Both the position numbers and the translations under genes were made by a program. The notes beneath the pieces were generated by a model that saw only the letters and a list, made by a program, of their open reading frames with translations, did not search any database and was not told the DNA's origin. Below are positions 45,200 to 55,922 of a stretch of DNA of 64,000 nucleotides, piece after piece (position 1 is the stretch's first letter; every line of letters begins with the position of its first letter). Origin of the DNA: Gammaproteobacteria bacterium. GTDB lineage: Bacteria > Pseudomonadota > Gammaproteobacteria > Pseudomonadales > Pseudohongiellaceae. Where the stretch lies: positions 1 to 64,000 of the forward strand of contig JAQWQD010000070.1 in NCBI GenBank assembly GCA_029244985.1, given 5' to 3'.

Positions 45200-45964
45200 T
45201 TGTGTGGGGAATCCATGAAGATTCTTGTTGGTGTTAAGCGCGTTGTAGACGCGAATGTGAAAGTCAGAGTTAAATCTGATGGTACAGGAATGGATCTTGC
45301 TAACGCGAAAATGGCAATAAATCCGTTCTGTGAAATCGCTGTTGAAGAAGCTATTCGCATGAAGGAAGCAGGTGTTGCCGATGAGATCATTGCTGTTTCG
45401 GTAGGCCCTCAGGTTTGTCAGGAGCAAATTCGTACAGCACTAGCTTTAGGTTCAGATCGTGGAATTCTAGTTGAGACTGAGGGCCAAACAGATCCGCTGG
45501 CAGTTGCTAAGATATTCAAGGCAATTATTGAGAAGGAAGAAATTGACCTGGTAATACTGGGTAAGCTTTCAATTGATACGGATAACAATCAAGTCGGCCA
45601 AATGCTAGCCGCTCTATGCAATTACCCTCAAGGAACTTTCGCCTGCAGTACGGAAATAAAAGAAGGGAAAATTGAAGTTAGTCGTGAGATTGATGGTGGT
45701 GAGCAGACTGTATTGCTAGATCTACCCGCCATAGTCACTACAGATTTAAGACTTAATGAACCGCGCTACGCATCGCTTCCGAATATTATGAAGGCAAAGA
45801 AAAAGCCTATTGATATCATCCAGCCTAGTGATTTAGGTGTCGATATTAGTTCGAATCTCAAAACTTTGGGAATTGAAGCTCCAGCTGAGCGTTCCGCTGG
45901 CGTAAAAGTTGAGTCAGTTGCAGAGCTGGTTGACAAGCTTCGTAACGAAGCGAAGGTAATTTAA
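45200..45964 (+). CDS. etfB: Electron transfer flavoprotein subunit beta
   Basis: MKILVGVKRVVDANVKVRVK, NPFCEIAVEEAIRMKE, LGKLSIDTDNNQVGQM; likely start MKILVG at 45215. Confidence 0.96.
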   Translation: MCGESMKILVGVKRVVDANVKVRVKSDGTGMDLANAKMAINPFCEIAVEEAIRMKEAGVADEIIAVSVGPQVCQEQIRTALALGSDRGILVETEGQTDPLAVAKIFKAIIEKEEIDLVILGKLSIDTDNNQVGQMLAALCNYPQGTFACSTEIKEGKIEVSREIDGGEQTVLLDLPAIVTTDLRLNEPRYASLPNIMKAKKKPIDIIQPSDLGVDISSNLKTLGIEAPAERSAGVKVESVAELVDKLRNEAKVI

Positions 45965-45979
45965 GGACAGGAATACCCC

Positions 45980-46912
45980 ATGGCAATTTTAGTAGTTGCA
46001 GAGCACGATAATAGTTCACTGAAGCCAGGTACCTTAAATGCTGTATCTGCCGCTCAACAGATAGGTGGCGACGTTAACGTATTGGTAGCCGGGAGTGACT
46101 CTAGGGCAGTTGTGGAAGCGGCAGCTCAGTTAACCGGAGTCGTAAAAGTAATTCATGCAGACAATGCTTGTTACGAACATCAACTCGCCGAGAGCGTGGC
46201 GCCACTAATAGCAGAGTTTGGGAAGAATCATACTCATGTGTTAGCTGCTGCGACTACTACTGGGAAAAATTTACTGCCCAGAGTGGCAGCGCTCTTAGAC
46301 GTTGCACAGATTTCTGACATTGTGGAAATAAGATCTGAAGATACTTTTGTCAGGCCTATTTATGCGGGTAATGCATTAGCAACTGTGCAGTCTTCGGACT
46401 CGATTAAAGTTCTAACTGTTAGAACTACGGCATTTGCAGATGCGGTAATCGGTGGCGAAGCGATAATCGAAGATACTGATTTCGGAGTAGAACAAGGCTC
46501 CACGGAATTTTTGGGTGAAACTCTCTCCGTTTCGGCACGACCTGAGCTCACATCAGCATCGATAATTATTTCAGGCGGGCGAGGGATGCAAGATGGTGAA
46601 AACTTCGTCTTGCTAGAAAAAGTAGCCGACAAGCTTGGGGCAGCTATTGGCGCTTCTCGCGCTGCTGTAGATGCAGGCTTCGTACCCAATGATTATCAGG
46701 TTGGGCAAACAGGTAAAATTGTAGCGCCGGATCTGTATGTTGCAGTGGGAATTTCAGGGGCGATCCAGCACTTAGCCGGAATGAAAGATAGTAAAGTTAT
46801 AGCAGCTATTAACAAAGATGAAGAAGCTCCAATTTTTCAGGTTGCTGATTATGGCTTAGTAGCTGATTTATTTAAGGCATTGCCGGAATTAGAAGAGTTA
46901 CTTACCGATTAA
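45980..46912 (+). CDS. etfA: Electron transfer flavoprotein subunit alpha
   Basis: C-terminal FAD motif [42 protein letters not shown]. Confidence 0.97.
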   Translation: MAILVVAEHDNSSLKPGTLNAVSAAQQIGGDVNVLVAGSDSRAVVEAAAQLTGVVKVIHADNACYEHQLAESVAPLIAEFGKNHTHVLAAATTTGKNLLPRVAALLDVAQISDIVEIRSEDTFVRPIYAGNALATVQSSDSIKVLTVRTTAFADAVIGGEAIIEDTDFGVEQGSTEFLGETLSVSARPELTSASIIISGGRGMQDGENFVLLEKVADKLGAAIGASRAAVDAGFVPNDYQVGQTGKIVAPDLYVAVGISGAIQHLAGMKDSKVIAAINKDEEAPIFQVADYGLVADLFKALPELEELLTD

Positions 46913-46930
46913 AAAGTAGTTAGTAAAAAA

Positions 46931-46950
46931 AAGCCCGGAGGTCCGGGCTT
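46931..46950. terminator. Bidirectional rho-independent terminator shared by convergent etfA and rne
   Basis: Perfect inverted repeat AAGCCCGGA-GG-TCCGGGCTT flanked by an A-run upstream and TTTAT downstream. Confidence 0.9.
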
Positions 46951-46958
46951 TATTCACG

Positions 46959-49829
46959 TCACTCTTTAGAGTTTTGTTCTTGACGCTTACGAACCTCTCT
47001 AGGATCGTTGGATGCGCGTCCGCTACTAGGTGACTTGGGAACTTGAGCTTGTTCTTTGGTTACTTCCTTTGCTGCACCGGCGTCAACCTGAACCGAATCA
47101 GTGGGATCTAATGCAACATTCACGTCTGTTCTAGAACCCTCTATCTTGATGGCTTCGGATTTGGTTTCCGGAATCATAGTTGATTGTTGGGATTCGTTAG
47201 AATTAGTTGAGTTGCCTGACATTGCATTTTCACTGGTGATATTTTTGTCTACTTTTTCGGATGTTGTATCTTCCGTTTGGGCTACTTTAGTAGGAATTAA
47301 AGAAAGATCTTCTATATCGGAAGCCTTGTTAGTATCAGCTGTTGATTTTGCTGCCGGCGCATCACTGTGAGATGAGGTATCCTTTTGAACATTGCCTTGA
47401 GATTTTGAACCGACTGAATCCTTCTGGCTAGTGGAATGTTCTCCCTCAGCAGAGAGCATCTGAGTTGCTATTGAGGTGTCGGTTAAAAAGCTATCAACAA
47501 TTGGCGGCGATTTCTCACTCACGTTAAATTCAATCGGGCTTCCAGCTCCACTAGAAGGGTTCTGGTCAGATGAAGTTTGGCTGATCTCTGTTGTTATCGG
47601 CGTTGATTCTTGGTTTTCATTTGCTGTTTCAGTAATAGGTCGGGTGGTGGCCTGGTCTATTTTTGGCGCCTGCTGCTGCCTAGTTTTACTCGTTGGCCTT
47701 CTAGAGTCGTGGTTTCCGGTTTTATTAGACTGCTTTTCTTGTGGTGTCTGACCTATTGTCTGGTTAGCAGTAGCTTCATTTTCAGTACTCTTGTTTCCAT
47801 TGGGTTCGGTTTGAGACTCTGGACGGGGTCCGCGTCTTCGCTGGTTTGTATTTTTGGAGCGCTTATTTGGTGGGCGACGCTGTGCCTTGTCGCCAGACCT
47901 GCCTTGTCTTTCATTCCGATTATCGTTGCTGTCATCCTTATTTCGCTGCCGCTCATCGCTGTTTCTGGACTTCTGTGCAGAGTCATTGGTCTTATTTTGA
48001 TTTTGTTTACGGCGTTGTTGATTACCTTTCTTATTCTGGTTGTCGTGGTCATCACTGCGTTCATTTCGCTGTTGTTTGCCTCGCGTTTGCTGACCTCTTT
48101 GATTTCGATTACCTTGCCGACTTCTATTGCGATTTTGTTGTTGTCGATTTCGACCTTGTGGTTTTGCTTTTTTCTTGACGCCTCCACCAAATAATGCCGC
48201 CAAAATTGAGGCAAATAGGCCTTTTTTGGGGGGAGGTGGTCTTTGCGCAGATCCGCCACTAACCGATGGTTTTTCCACTGCTGCCATATCGACTGATGGT
48301 TTTAAGTTGGGGGCTGGTTCGGGTACTGCAGTTATTTCGACATCATAAGTCTCGGCCTGCTGATTTAGTCCAGTTATTTCATAGTGGGGTGTTTCCATTT
48401 TAGGACTAGGGACGATAACAATACGAGTTTTGCTTTGTTGTTCTATTTCGGAAACAGCGAGACGCTTTTCGTTAAGTAGATATGACGAGACGACTAATGG
48501 AACTGTAGCTTTTATTTCCTGGCTCTTTTGCTTATTCGCTTCTTCTTGAAGGATTCGCAGTATTGATAAGGATAGAGACTCTACATCCCTAATAGTGCCT
48601 TGACCACTACAACGAGGGCAGACAATGGCGCTAGTTTCGCCCAGCGATGGGCGCAGTCGTTGGCGGGACATTTCCAAAAGACCGAAGCGGGAAATTCTTC
48701 CAACTTGAACGCGGGCTCGATCAGATTCTAGAGCGTCTCGCATGCGATTCTCAACTTCTCGTTGATTACGATTCGACAACATGTCAATGAAGTCGATAAC
48801 TACTAAGCCGCCCATATCACGGAGCCTAAGTTGACGAGCGATTTCGTCTGCAGCTTCCAGATTGGTGCTTAGTGCTGTTTCTTCAATATCGGAACCTCGT
48901 GTTGCACGTGATGAGTTGATATCAATAGAAATAAGTGCTTCTGTTGGGTCAATTACGACAGATCCACCAGAAGGTAGCTTTACCTCTCTTTCAAAAGCGC
49001 TCTCAATCTGACTTTCGATTTGATAGCGATTAAACAAAGGTAATTTCTCTGTATAGAGTTTGATACGATTTTCATACTGGGGCATTACCTGATTTATAAA
49101 TGAAATTGCTTCTTTGTAAGAGTCTTCAGTGTCAAAAAGCACTTCACCTATATCTTTGCGCAGGTAATCACGAATCATTCGGATTATTACGTTACTTTCT
49201 TGAAAGATTAAGAAGGGGCTTGATTTTTCTTCAGAGGCTTCCATGATTGATTGCCAAAGAGCTAACAAGTAGTCTAAATCCCATTGTAATTCTTCTTGAT
49301 CTTTGCCAACGCCGGCGGTGCGGACAATTAGGCCCATGCCATCCGGAATAGTGAGGCTGCGCAGAGCTTCTCTTATTTCGGAGCGATCATCACCCTCAAT
49401 TCGACGGGATATTCCTCCCGATTTAGGGTTGTTCGGCATTAATACCAGGTAGCGTCCCGCGAGGCTGATATAGGTAGTTAGCGCCGCACCTTTGTTGCCG
49501 CGCTCTTCTTTTTCAACTTGGACTATAACTTCAGTGCCTTCTGGGAGGAGCTCTTTGATATTACTTCGGTCTCCGCTTCCCTTAACATCTCGGGAATAGT
49601 ATTGCCGAGATATTTCTTTTAGAGGAAGGAATCCATGTCGTTCAGCACCAAAGTTGACAAATGCAGCCTCTAGACTAGGCTCAACACGAGTCACTTTGCC
49701 TTTGTAGATGTTCGCCTTTTTTTGAATTCGCGTACGGTTTTCGATGTCTAAATCGTAAAGCTTTTGCCCGTCGACGAGGGCGACACGCAACTCTTCTTCT
49801 TGCGTCGCATTAATTAGCATTCTTTTCAT
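46959..49829 (-). CDS. rne: Ribonuclease E
   Basis: [30 protein letters not shown] start, S1 domain, DFIDM...[19 protein letters not shown] Zn-link, disordered R/N/Q-rich C-terminus. Confidence 0.97.
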   Translation of the reverse strand: MKRMLINATQEEELRVALVDGQKLYDLDIENRTRIQKKANIYKGKVTRVEPSLEAAFVNFGAERHGFLPLKEISRQYYSRDVKGSGDRSNIKELLPEGTEVIVQVEKEERGNKGAALTTYISLAGRYLVLMPNNPKSGGISRRIEGDDRSEIREALRSLTIPDGMGLIVRTAGVGKDQEELQWDLDYLLALWQSIMEASEEKSSPFLIFQESNVIIRMIRDYLRKDIGEVLFDTEDSYKEAISFINQVMPQYENRIKLYTEKLPLFNRYQIESQIESAFEREVKLPSGGSVVIDPTEALISIDINSSRATRGSDIEETALSTNLEAADEIARQLRLRDMGGLVVIDFIDMLSNRNQREVENRMRDALESDRARVQVGRISRFGLLEMSRQRLRPSLGETSAIVCPRCSGQGTIRDVESLSLSILRILQEEANKQKSQEIKATVPLVVSSYLLNEKRLAVSEIEQQSKTRIVIVPSPKMETPHYEITGLNQQAETYDVEITAVPEPAPNLKPSVDMAAVEKPSVSGGSAQRPPPPKKGLFASILAALFGGGVKKKAKPQGRNRQQQNRNRSRQGNRNQRGQQTRGKQQRNERSDDHDNQNKKGNQQRRKQNQNKTNDSAQKSRNSDERQRNKDDSNDNRNERQGRSGDKAQRRPPNKRSKNTNQRRRGPRPESQTEPNGNKSTENEATANQTIGQTPQEKQSNKTGNHDSRRPTSKTRQQQAPKIDQATTRPITETANENQESTPITTEISQTSSDQNPSSGAGSPIEFNVSEKSPPIVDSFLTDTSIATQMLSAEGEHSTSQKDSVGSKSQGNVQKDTSSHSDAPAAKSTADTNKASDIEDLSLIPTKVAQTEDTTSEKVDKNITSENAMSGNSTNSNESQQSTMIPETKSEAIKIEGSRTDVNVALDPTDSVQVDAGAAKEVTKEQAQVPKSPSSGRASNDPREVRKRQEQNSKE

Positions 49830-50100
49830 AATTAGTTCACATTCCGTATAAATTACAGAGAGTAAACTTAGGAGGGAAATTCAACCTAACGCAGACAGCT
49901 ATTAGCTCTTTTAGCTACTTACAAAGTGCATGAAGAGGTATTCGTACTATCAACCCAAAAACTTGGGACTATGACAACAAGTGTAGACTATGTTTGATTG
50001 TGCAAACTCAGTGTTAACAGTACCTATAAAGGTGTTGTATCTACGATATAACTTGCTGTTTTAATTAAATAAAGCCCATTATTTTTGATCTTGCTTCAGG

Positions 50101-50133
50101 CCCCGCTATACGCTTTTTAGGTTATAGCCGGGG
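50101..50133. other. GC-rich hairpin in rne/recombinase intergenic region
   Basis: CCCCGCTATA ... TATAGCCGGGG, near-perfect stem with one bulge, followed by TTT; could be a terminator or a leader hairpin. Confidence 0.5.
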
Positions 50134-50167
50134 TTTCAAATTAGAATTCCTAAGTTCTCTCTTATTA

Positions 50168-50186
50168 AAGTCTTTTCGAAAGACTT
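50168..50186. other. Hairpin AAGTCTTT-TCG-AAAGACTT in rne/recombinase intergenic region
   Basis: Perfect 8 bp inverted repeat. Confidence 0.5.
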
Positions 50187-50194
50187 ATTTTGGG

Positions 50195-50211
50195 TCATGC
50201 TTAAGGCATGA
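50195..50211. other. Hairpin TCATGC-TTAAG-GCATGA in rne/recombinase intergenic region
   Basis: Perfect 6 bp inverted repeat directly following the previous hairpin. Confidence 0.4.
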
Positions 50212-50779
50212 ATAGTAAATATTTAGTTATTTTGGCGGTGCTGGGCACTTTCCGCTAGCTATTTTAGCCAGTCTTAAGAAGATTCGAGCCCACCAATACT
50301 TATATATCGGCTGCTTGCCTCATTTCCAGATGAGCGCTTTATTTGGCGGGGATCAGAAAATGGTTCAACATCGCTAGCTGTATGTTCAGAACTGCAGGAG
50401 CGATAAGTACATCTCTTACCCAAATTATGGGTGAGCTGTAGCTGCAATATAACAGTTCAATTCAAGTATAACAACTTATAGGACAGGTTTTTTATTCAGA
50501 ATTTCCCGTAAAAACAATGGCATGCGGAAATGATTGAATATCCCTCTCAAAGTAAGGATTGAACTGAAATCGATTGCTTGATTATGAAAATAGCATATGG
50601 TTAAAATACCGGCCCACGTGGCTTTGTCAGTACGCAGACACATAAGTTTATAGCCATAACAAGAATAATTTAGGGCACGTAACTAAAATTATGTATTAAA
50701 AACGATTTTTGGTGATGGAATTCCCATCGCCAAGACCGATTTCCGCTTAAAATTTTGCGGACGGCACTGATTCTTTAAG

Positions 50780-51475
50780 GTGGTGGACAAAATAATGACA
50801 ATTTATTCTTATTGCCGAACATCCGAACTCGAAGCGACGTTTGAACAAGATCAACTTGAAGCAATCCTAGAGCCAGAATTACTAGCCATTCAAACATATT
50901 GTTTAACTAACCGTTGGTTTATGACAGAAACCCTGAGAGACTCGGATTGCAGTTGGGGCCTTGAATTCAAAAAGCGAGAAAATGGCAAGAGGCTAATGGG
51001 CATGCTGCAGTCAGGAGACGTTATACTCTGTAGCAAGCTAGAGAGAATAGTCAGCTCAAGCCAGGAAGCTGTAAAATTATTTAGTGTTCTGAGAGAAAAG
51101 CAGGTTCAGCTGCATGTAGTTGAGTTAGGTGGAAATATTACTGATTTAGAATTCAATGTTAATTTTGCAAAAACCGCGATTTTGTTTTCTTCATTGGAAA
51201 AACGTAAATCAGCAGAACGTATCAAGAGCGTTAAGCAGCGGCAGCGCAAGCAGGGAAGATATCTTGGAGGTAGTCGTCCATTTGGTTTCATGATTCATGA
51301 GAATGGGCGGCTAATTGAGCACCCATCTGAACAACGTGTCTTGCGAAAAATTATGGATTTGAAAAAGCAAGGCAAGTCTTTGCGTGTAATTTCTAATGAA
51401 GTGTCTACTCCTGTAATGCCGGTCAGCTTTAAGACGGTACAGCGGCTATTGCAGCGCCACGCCGATCAATTTTAA
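50780..51475 (+). CDS. Serine recombinase (resolvase/invertase) family protein, divergent
   Basis: YSYCRTS (cf. YxRVS), GDVILCSKLERI (cf. GDVILVKKLDRL), RKQGRYLGGSRPFGF recombinase-domain motif; start may be the internal ATG at about 50795. Confidence 0.85.
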   Translation: MVDKIMTIYSYCRTSELEATFEQDQLEAILEPELLAIQTYCLTNRWFMTETLRDSDCSWGLEFKKRENGKRLMGMLQSGDVILCSKLERIVSSSQEAVKLFSVLREKQVQLHVVELGGNITDLEFNVNFAKTAILFSSLEKRKSAERIKSVKQRQRKQGRYLGGSRPFGFMIHENGRLIEHPSEQRVLRKIMDLKKQGKSLRVISNEVSTPVMPVSFKTVQRLLQRHADQF

Positions 51476-51498
51476 AGTTGATGGTTTAATGCCCTTGG

Positions 51499-52800
51499 AT
51501 GGAGTCTAGGGAAAAGCCAGGCTGTTCGTTGCCTTTTATTAAAACAATCTGCAAACTGCTCTGCATGTTTAAACCTTACTCTGTGTTTATCGGCCTTCGA
51601 TATTCTTTAACGAAAAAATACAATTTTCTGCTTTCGTTTGTCTCCTTAATCTCTATGCTCGGAGTAAGCCTTGGTGTCCTTATTCTGATTGTTGCGCTTT
51701 CAATCATTAATGGATCGATTGCTACGATGCGCGGTGAATCTCTTAAGTCTGTCCCCCATGTTACGGTCGCGAGTGTGAGCATGCTCGATGAATGGGAAGG
51801 ACATGTGGCTCGCATCGTGCGCTCGCCGGATATATTGGCGGCTGCTCCATTTATAGAGGGTGAGGCAGTGATACGGTATCAAGGGGAGAATCAATTTATT
51901 CGACTGAGGGGTGTCGAGCCAAAACTAGAGGCAGACGTTGTTGAAAATAGTACCGCGAGATACCGGGAGTTACTTGAAATTTTACATCAGACGGAAAATG
52001 GCATTGTTCTCGGTACTCAGTTAGCGGGTTCGTTAGGGATTTACAGCAGTGAAGAAATTAGTGTCACAAGTCTAGGCAGTTTATTGCAGAGGTCTTTAGA
52101 CGAGACTCAGGCATTTAAAGTGGTCGGCTTTGCAGATTTTGGTATTTATGGAAACAACAACATTGCTTTAATAAATCTGCATCCGGCACAAGAATTACTT
52201 GCAAATGATCGAGCCATTGAAGTCCAGCTTCGATTGAAAGTTAACGATGTTTTTCGAGCACAACAAATAGCTCAATCGGTATTTGTTGAGAATGAAATCG
52301 ATTCAATAGTCCCGTGGAACGAAGCCCAAGCAAATTTATTTAATGCTTTAAATATGGAGAAGGTCTTAACCGGTTTTATGTTATTGATGATCGTTATTGT
52401 TGGTGCTGTAAATATTATTTCGACCCTGGTTATGGTGGTTTCAGATAAGAGTGCAGATATTGCAATTTTGCGAACTATGGGAGCGACTCGAGCAAGTGTT
52501 ATGAAAATATTCGTGCTACAAGGTATGGTGGCAGGAATTTTTGGCACAACCCTAGGGGCGATATTGGGCTTACTATTAGCAGCGTACATTACTGATTTGA
52601 GTTTGTTGGTTGAGAGTTTAATAAATTCTATTTTCAGTGGTGCTGATATTTATTTGATCTCCCATCTTCAAACTAAAACTAACTTTTCAGAAGTTGCCTT
52701 TGTTTGTATTGCGGCTTTGGGAATTACTTTTTTCGCTACCCTATATCCTGCTTATAGAGCCAGCAAAATTCAGCCTGCAGAAGTATTACGTTATGAGTAG
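51499..52800 (+). CDS. lolC: Lipoprotein-releasing ABC transporter permease (LolC/E)
   Basis: [39 protein letters not shown] and C-terminal FtsX domain; likely start MFKPYS at about 51568. Confidence 0.93.
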   Translation: MESREKPGCSLPFIKTICKLLCMFKPYSVFIGLRYSLTKKYNFLLSFVSLISMLGVSLGVLILIVALSIINGSIATMRGESLKSVPHVTVASVSMLDEWEGHVARIVRSPDILAAAPFIEGEAVIRYQGENQFIRLRGVEPKLEADVVENSTARYRELLEILHQTENGIVLGTQLAGSLGIYSSEEISVTSLGSLLQRSLDETQAFKVVGFADFGIYGNNNIALINLHPAQELLANDRAIEVQLRLKVNDVFRAQQIAQSVFVENEIDSIVPWNEAQANLFNALNMEKVLTGFMLLMIVIVGAVNIISTLVMVVSDKSADIAILRTMGATRASVMKIFVLQGMVAGIFGTTLGAILGLLLAAYITDLSLLVESLINSIFSGADIYLISHLQTKTNFSEVAFVCIAALGITFFATLYPAYRASKIQPAEVLRYE

Positions 52801-52829
52801 AGAGCCGAACAAATCAGGAAACTTTCAGG

Positions 52830-53513
52830 ATGAATGAGGACCAAGTAGTTCTTAGCTGTAATCATTTGCAAAAAACATATTCTCAAGGTCCTCAGATTGT
52901 TGAAGTGTTAAAAAACATTAATCTGCAGATCTTGCCTGGTGATCAAGCAGCCATTGTCGGTAGTTCGGGCTCCGGTAAAACAACTCTGTTGAACCTTCTG
53001 GGTGGTTTAGATCTTCCTACGGGGGGTGCAGTGTACGTGGGAGGGAAAAGCCTTGCAGAAGTGAATGAAACCGAACGTGGTTATTTGCGTAATAAGTATC
53101 TAGGGTTTGTTTATCAATTTCATCATTTGTTAGGGGAATTCTCGGCTCTTGAAAATGTTTGTATGCCTATGTTAATTGGCGGTCTTAGTGTCGAAGCCGC
53201 AACAGAGAAGGGCGCAGAAATGCTGGCTAGAGTTGGCCTAGGCAGTCGAGAAGAGCATAAACCTGGTGAGCTTTCTGGTGGAGAGCGGCAGCGGGTTGCA
53301 ATTGCAAGAGCCTTGGTTACACAACCCCAGTGTGTGCTATTAGATGAGCCTACGGGGAACCTTGATCGCCAAACCGCAGAAGAAATTAAGGAGTTAATGT
53401 TAGAGCTAAACCAAGTACTGAACACTAGCTTTATTGTAGTAACTCATGATGAAGTTATGGCCAGCTCTATGAAGAGGAAGCTTGTATTAGAAGACGGGCA
53501 ATTACATGAATGA
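52830..53513 (+). CDS. lolD: Lipoprotein-releasing ABC transporter ATP-binding protein
   Basis: Walker [45 protein letters not shown]. Confidence 0.96.
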   Translation: MNEDQVVLSCNHLQKTYSQGPQIVEVLKNINLQILPGDQAAIVGSSGSGKTTLLNLLGGLDLPTGGAVYVGGKSLAEVNETERGYLRNKYLGFVYQFHHLLGEFSALENVCMPMLIGGLSVEAATEKGAEMLARVGLGSREEHKPGELSGGERQRVAIARALVTQPQCVLLDEPTGNLDRQTAEEIKELMLELNQVLNTSFIVVTHDEVMASSMKRKLVLEDGQLHE

Positions 53514-54765
53514 GAGCTCGGTTTCTATTCCTAAATATATTGCGTTGCGATATGTGAGTGTTGGGAAACATTCACATCTCGTTTCGTTTATGTCGGTAAT
53601 ATGTATTGCCGGTTTATCTTTAGGCGTAGCGATTTTAATTACTGTGCTTTCGGTTATGAATGGTTTTGATATTGAGATGCGAGAAAATATACTTGGAATC
53701 GTTCCGCACGTTACGGTTTCTTCTGACGAAAATCTAAGTAGTGAGCAGTGGCAAAACATTTCTCAAATTATCCATGGATCGCCGACAGTTATTTCCTCTG
53801 CGCCGGTGATCGAGGTTGCTGGAGTCATAGCGACAGAGCAGAGTAGTAAAGGTGTGTTAGTAAATGGCATTAACGCTGAGCTGGAGCCATCGGTTTCCGC
53901 GATCAGAAGATTCATAAATAGTGGTAGTTTGTCAGCCCTTGAGGAAGAACGTTGGGGAATCGTAATAGGACAAACATTGGCTGAAAGATTAAATGTGAGC
54001 CTTAATGATCGAATAGATCTTTATTCGCCATCAATTACATTAAACCCACTTACTCCTCTCGCAAATTTTAGGAAGTTTGAAGTCGTGGGTATTTTCCGTG
54101 TTGGCGCGCAGGAATTAGACAATGAGTTAGTGATGATAAACATTGCTGCCGCCAGGGCTTTGTTCCGATTAAGAACTCCCTATAACGGTTTACGTATCCG
54201 GACTTCGGATGTATTGCAAGCAGATACAACCCGGTCCCAGCTAGCTGCTGAATTGCCAGGAATAGTAAGGACCTCAAGTTGGACAGCACAGTTTGGCGCT
54301 ATCTATGAAAATATTCGATTTTCCCGCAGTATTATTAGTTTTATGTTGTGGCTACTTATCGTGGTGGCGGCTTTCAATTTGATTGTTAGCCTGATTATGA
54401 TTGTTCGGGACAAAACTGGCGATATTGCGATACTCCGGACTTTAGGGGCGAGCCCAAAACTTATTAATCGAATATTTATGTGGCAAGGTTGTCTTATTGG
54501 TGCCATAGGTATAGTAATTGGGGTGGTGCTAGGAATAATTGGTTCGCTACAAGTTACTAATATCGCAGAATTTATTGAGCGCAGATTGTCGATACAATTG
54601 TTAAATGCAGAAGTCTACCCAATAGATTTTCTACCTTCACAGCTCAGCGCTATCGATGTGTTTTTGGTCACTGTGGGTGTTTTTTCTCTTTCGCTCCTAG
54701 CAACTATTTATCCGGCTCGACGAGCTGCCGCGATTCAACCAGCTCAAGCTTTGCGCATAGATTAA
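53506..54765 (+). CDS. lolE: Lipoprotein-releasing ABC transporter permease (LolC/E)
   Basis: [44 protein letters not shown]; FtsX C-terminal domain; follows lolD. Confidence 0.93.
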   Translation: MNESSVSIPKYIALRYVSVGKHSHLVSFMSVICIAGLSLGVAILITVLSVMNGFDIEMRENILGIVPHVTVSSDENLSSEQWQNISQIIHGSPTVISSAPVIEVAGVIATEQSSKGVLVNGINAELEPSVSAIRRFINSGSLSALEEERWGIVIGQTLAERLNVSLNDRIDLYSPSITLNPLTPLANFRKFEVVGIFRVGAQELDNELVMINIAAARALFRLRTPYNGLRIRTSDVLQADTTRSQLAAELPGIVRTSSWTAQFGAIYENIRFSRSIISFMLWLLIVVAAFNLIVSLIMIVRDKTGDIAILRTLGASPKLINRIFMWQGCLIGAIGIVIGVVLGIIGSLQVTNIAEFIERRLSIQLLNAEVYPIDFLPSQLSAIDVFLVTVGVFSLSLLATIYPARRAAAIQPAQALRID

Positions 54766-54848
54766 CCCTATCCGAATTTGGAATTCCTAGATCCCTAAGT
54801 AATACCCGAATATGGTAATCTATCGGGCCGATTGGAGGGAGATTTTAA

Positions 54849-55472
54849 GTGGTAGAGATAGTTAGAGCAGGGGGGTGGCTAATGCAGCCTATACTGCTCT
54901 GTTCGATATTGGCTATCGCCATCGTCATAGAAAGATTTTGGACGCTCAGCGCGGCACGTATTTCTCCGAAATACGTGTTGGCTCAGGTTTGGACTTGGCT
55001 AAAGAATAATCAACTCGACTCGGTGAGATTGACTGAGTTACGATTGTCTTCACCTCTTGGTCAGATACTTGCCGCCGGCTTGTTGAGCTCCAAGTATGGT
55101 CGCGCAGCAATGATTGACTCTATTGAGCAGGCTGCGGCCCAAGTTGTGCATGACATGGAACGGTATTTAAATACACTTGGGACTATAGCAGCTATTACGC
55201 CCCTTCTTGGTTTATTAGGAACTGTAGTTGGCATGATTCGCGTATTCAGCGAAATCATGCTGCAAGGAACCGGAAATGCAAATGCCCTGGCCGGCGGAAT
55301 ATCTGAAGCCTTGATAACAACTGCTGCTGGATTGACGGTGGCAATACCAACTTATATGTCCTACCGTTATTTTTCTCGCAAAGTTGATTCTTTGGTGCTG
55401 AGCCTCGAGCAAGAGTCGATGAAACTTGTTGATGCTATTCATAGTGATAGACGGGTAGAAGTAAAACAATAA
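54849..55472 (+). CDS. exbB: MotA/TolQ/ExbB proton channel family protein
   Basis: LGTIAAITPLLGLLGTVVGMIRVFSEI and GGISEALITTAAGLTVAIPTYMSY motifs. Confidence 0.93.
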   Translation: MVEIVRAGGWLMQPILLCSILAIAIVIERFWTLSAARISPKYVLAQVWTWLKNNQLDSVRLTELRLSSPLGQILAAGLLSSKYGRAAMIDSIEQAAAQVVHDMERYLNTLGTIAAITPLLGLLGTVVGMIRVFSEIMLQGTGNANALAGGISEALITTAAGLTVAIPTYMSYRYFSRKVDSLVLSLEQESMKLVDAIHSDRRVEVKQ

Positions 55473-55922
55473 ATGAAATTTAAGCGTACATTAAGAGAAG
55501 AGTTGTCTATCAATATAACTCCACTTATTGATGTTGTTTTTTTGCTATTAATCTTTTTTATGTTGACAACGACGTTTAGCAGAGAAACTCGTCTTTTGAT
55601 AAATTTGCCTGAGGCAAACGCTGATACTGCAGAAAACCAGTCGCCTCAAATTGAAATAACAGTAGCTCGCGAGGGTAGCTACACTATTAATGGTAGGGCT
55701 TTGATTAACAGCAGAATTGAAACATTGATGCGGGGATTAGAGTTAGAATCTGGCGGCGATCTTAATGTTCCGATCATTCTGGTTGCGGATGCGGAAGCTA
55801 CTCATCAATCAGTAGTGACCGCCATGGATGCAATTAGCCAATCTGGATTCATAAGAATGAATATAGCAACTCAGTACTCTGAGGGCCTTGAACGAGCTAC
55901 AGTGGACCGAACAAGCTTCTAA
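55473..55922 (+). CDS. exbD: ExbD/TolR family biopolymer transport protein
   Basis: INITPLIDVVFLLLIFFMLTTTF motif. Confidence 0.94.
   Translation: MKFKRTLREELSINITPLIDVVFLLLIFFMLTTTFSRETRLLINLPEANADTAENQSPQIEITVAREGSYTINGRALINSRIETLMRGLELESGGDLNVPIILVADAEATHQSVVTAMDAISQSGFIRMNIATQYSEGLERATVDRTSF

Noticed and set aside
47610-48194. 194 aa plus-strand ORF antisense to rne
   Set aside because: Composition (runs of L/V/S/I/F) is the antisense of the RNase E low-complexity region; no start context or domain. Artefact of codon bias.
47753-48259. 168 aa minus-strand ORF in an alternative frame of rne
   Set aside because: Frame-shifted reading of the R/N/Q-rich tract; rne itself is continuous and intact.
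50278-50406. 43-codon open stretch (EDSSPPILIYRLLASFPDERFIWRGSENGSTSLAVCSELQER) in the rne/recombinase spacer
   Set aside because: Short, no start or family match recognised; possibly a pseudogene fragment but not distinguishable from chance.
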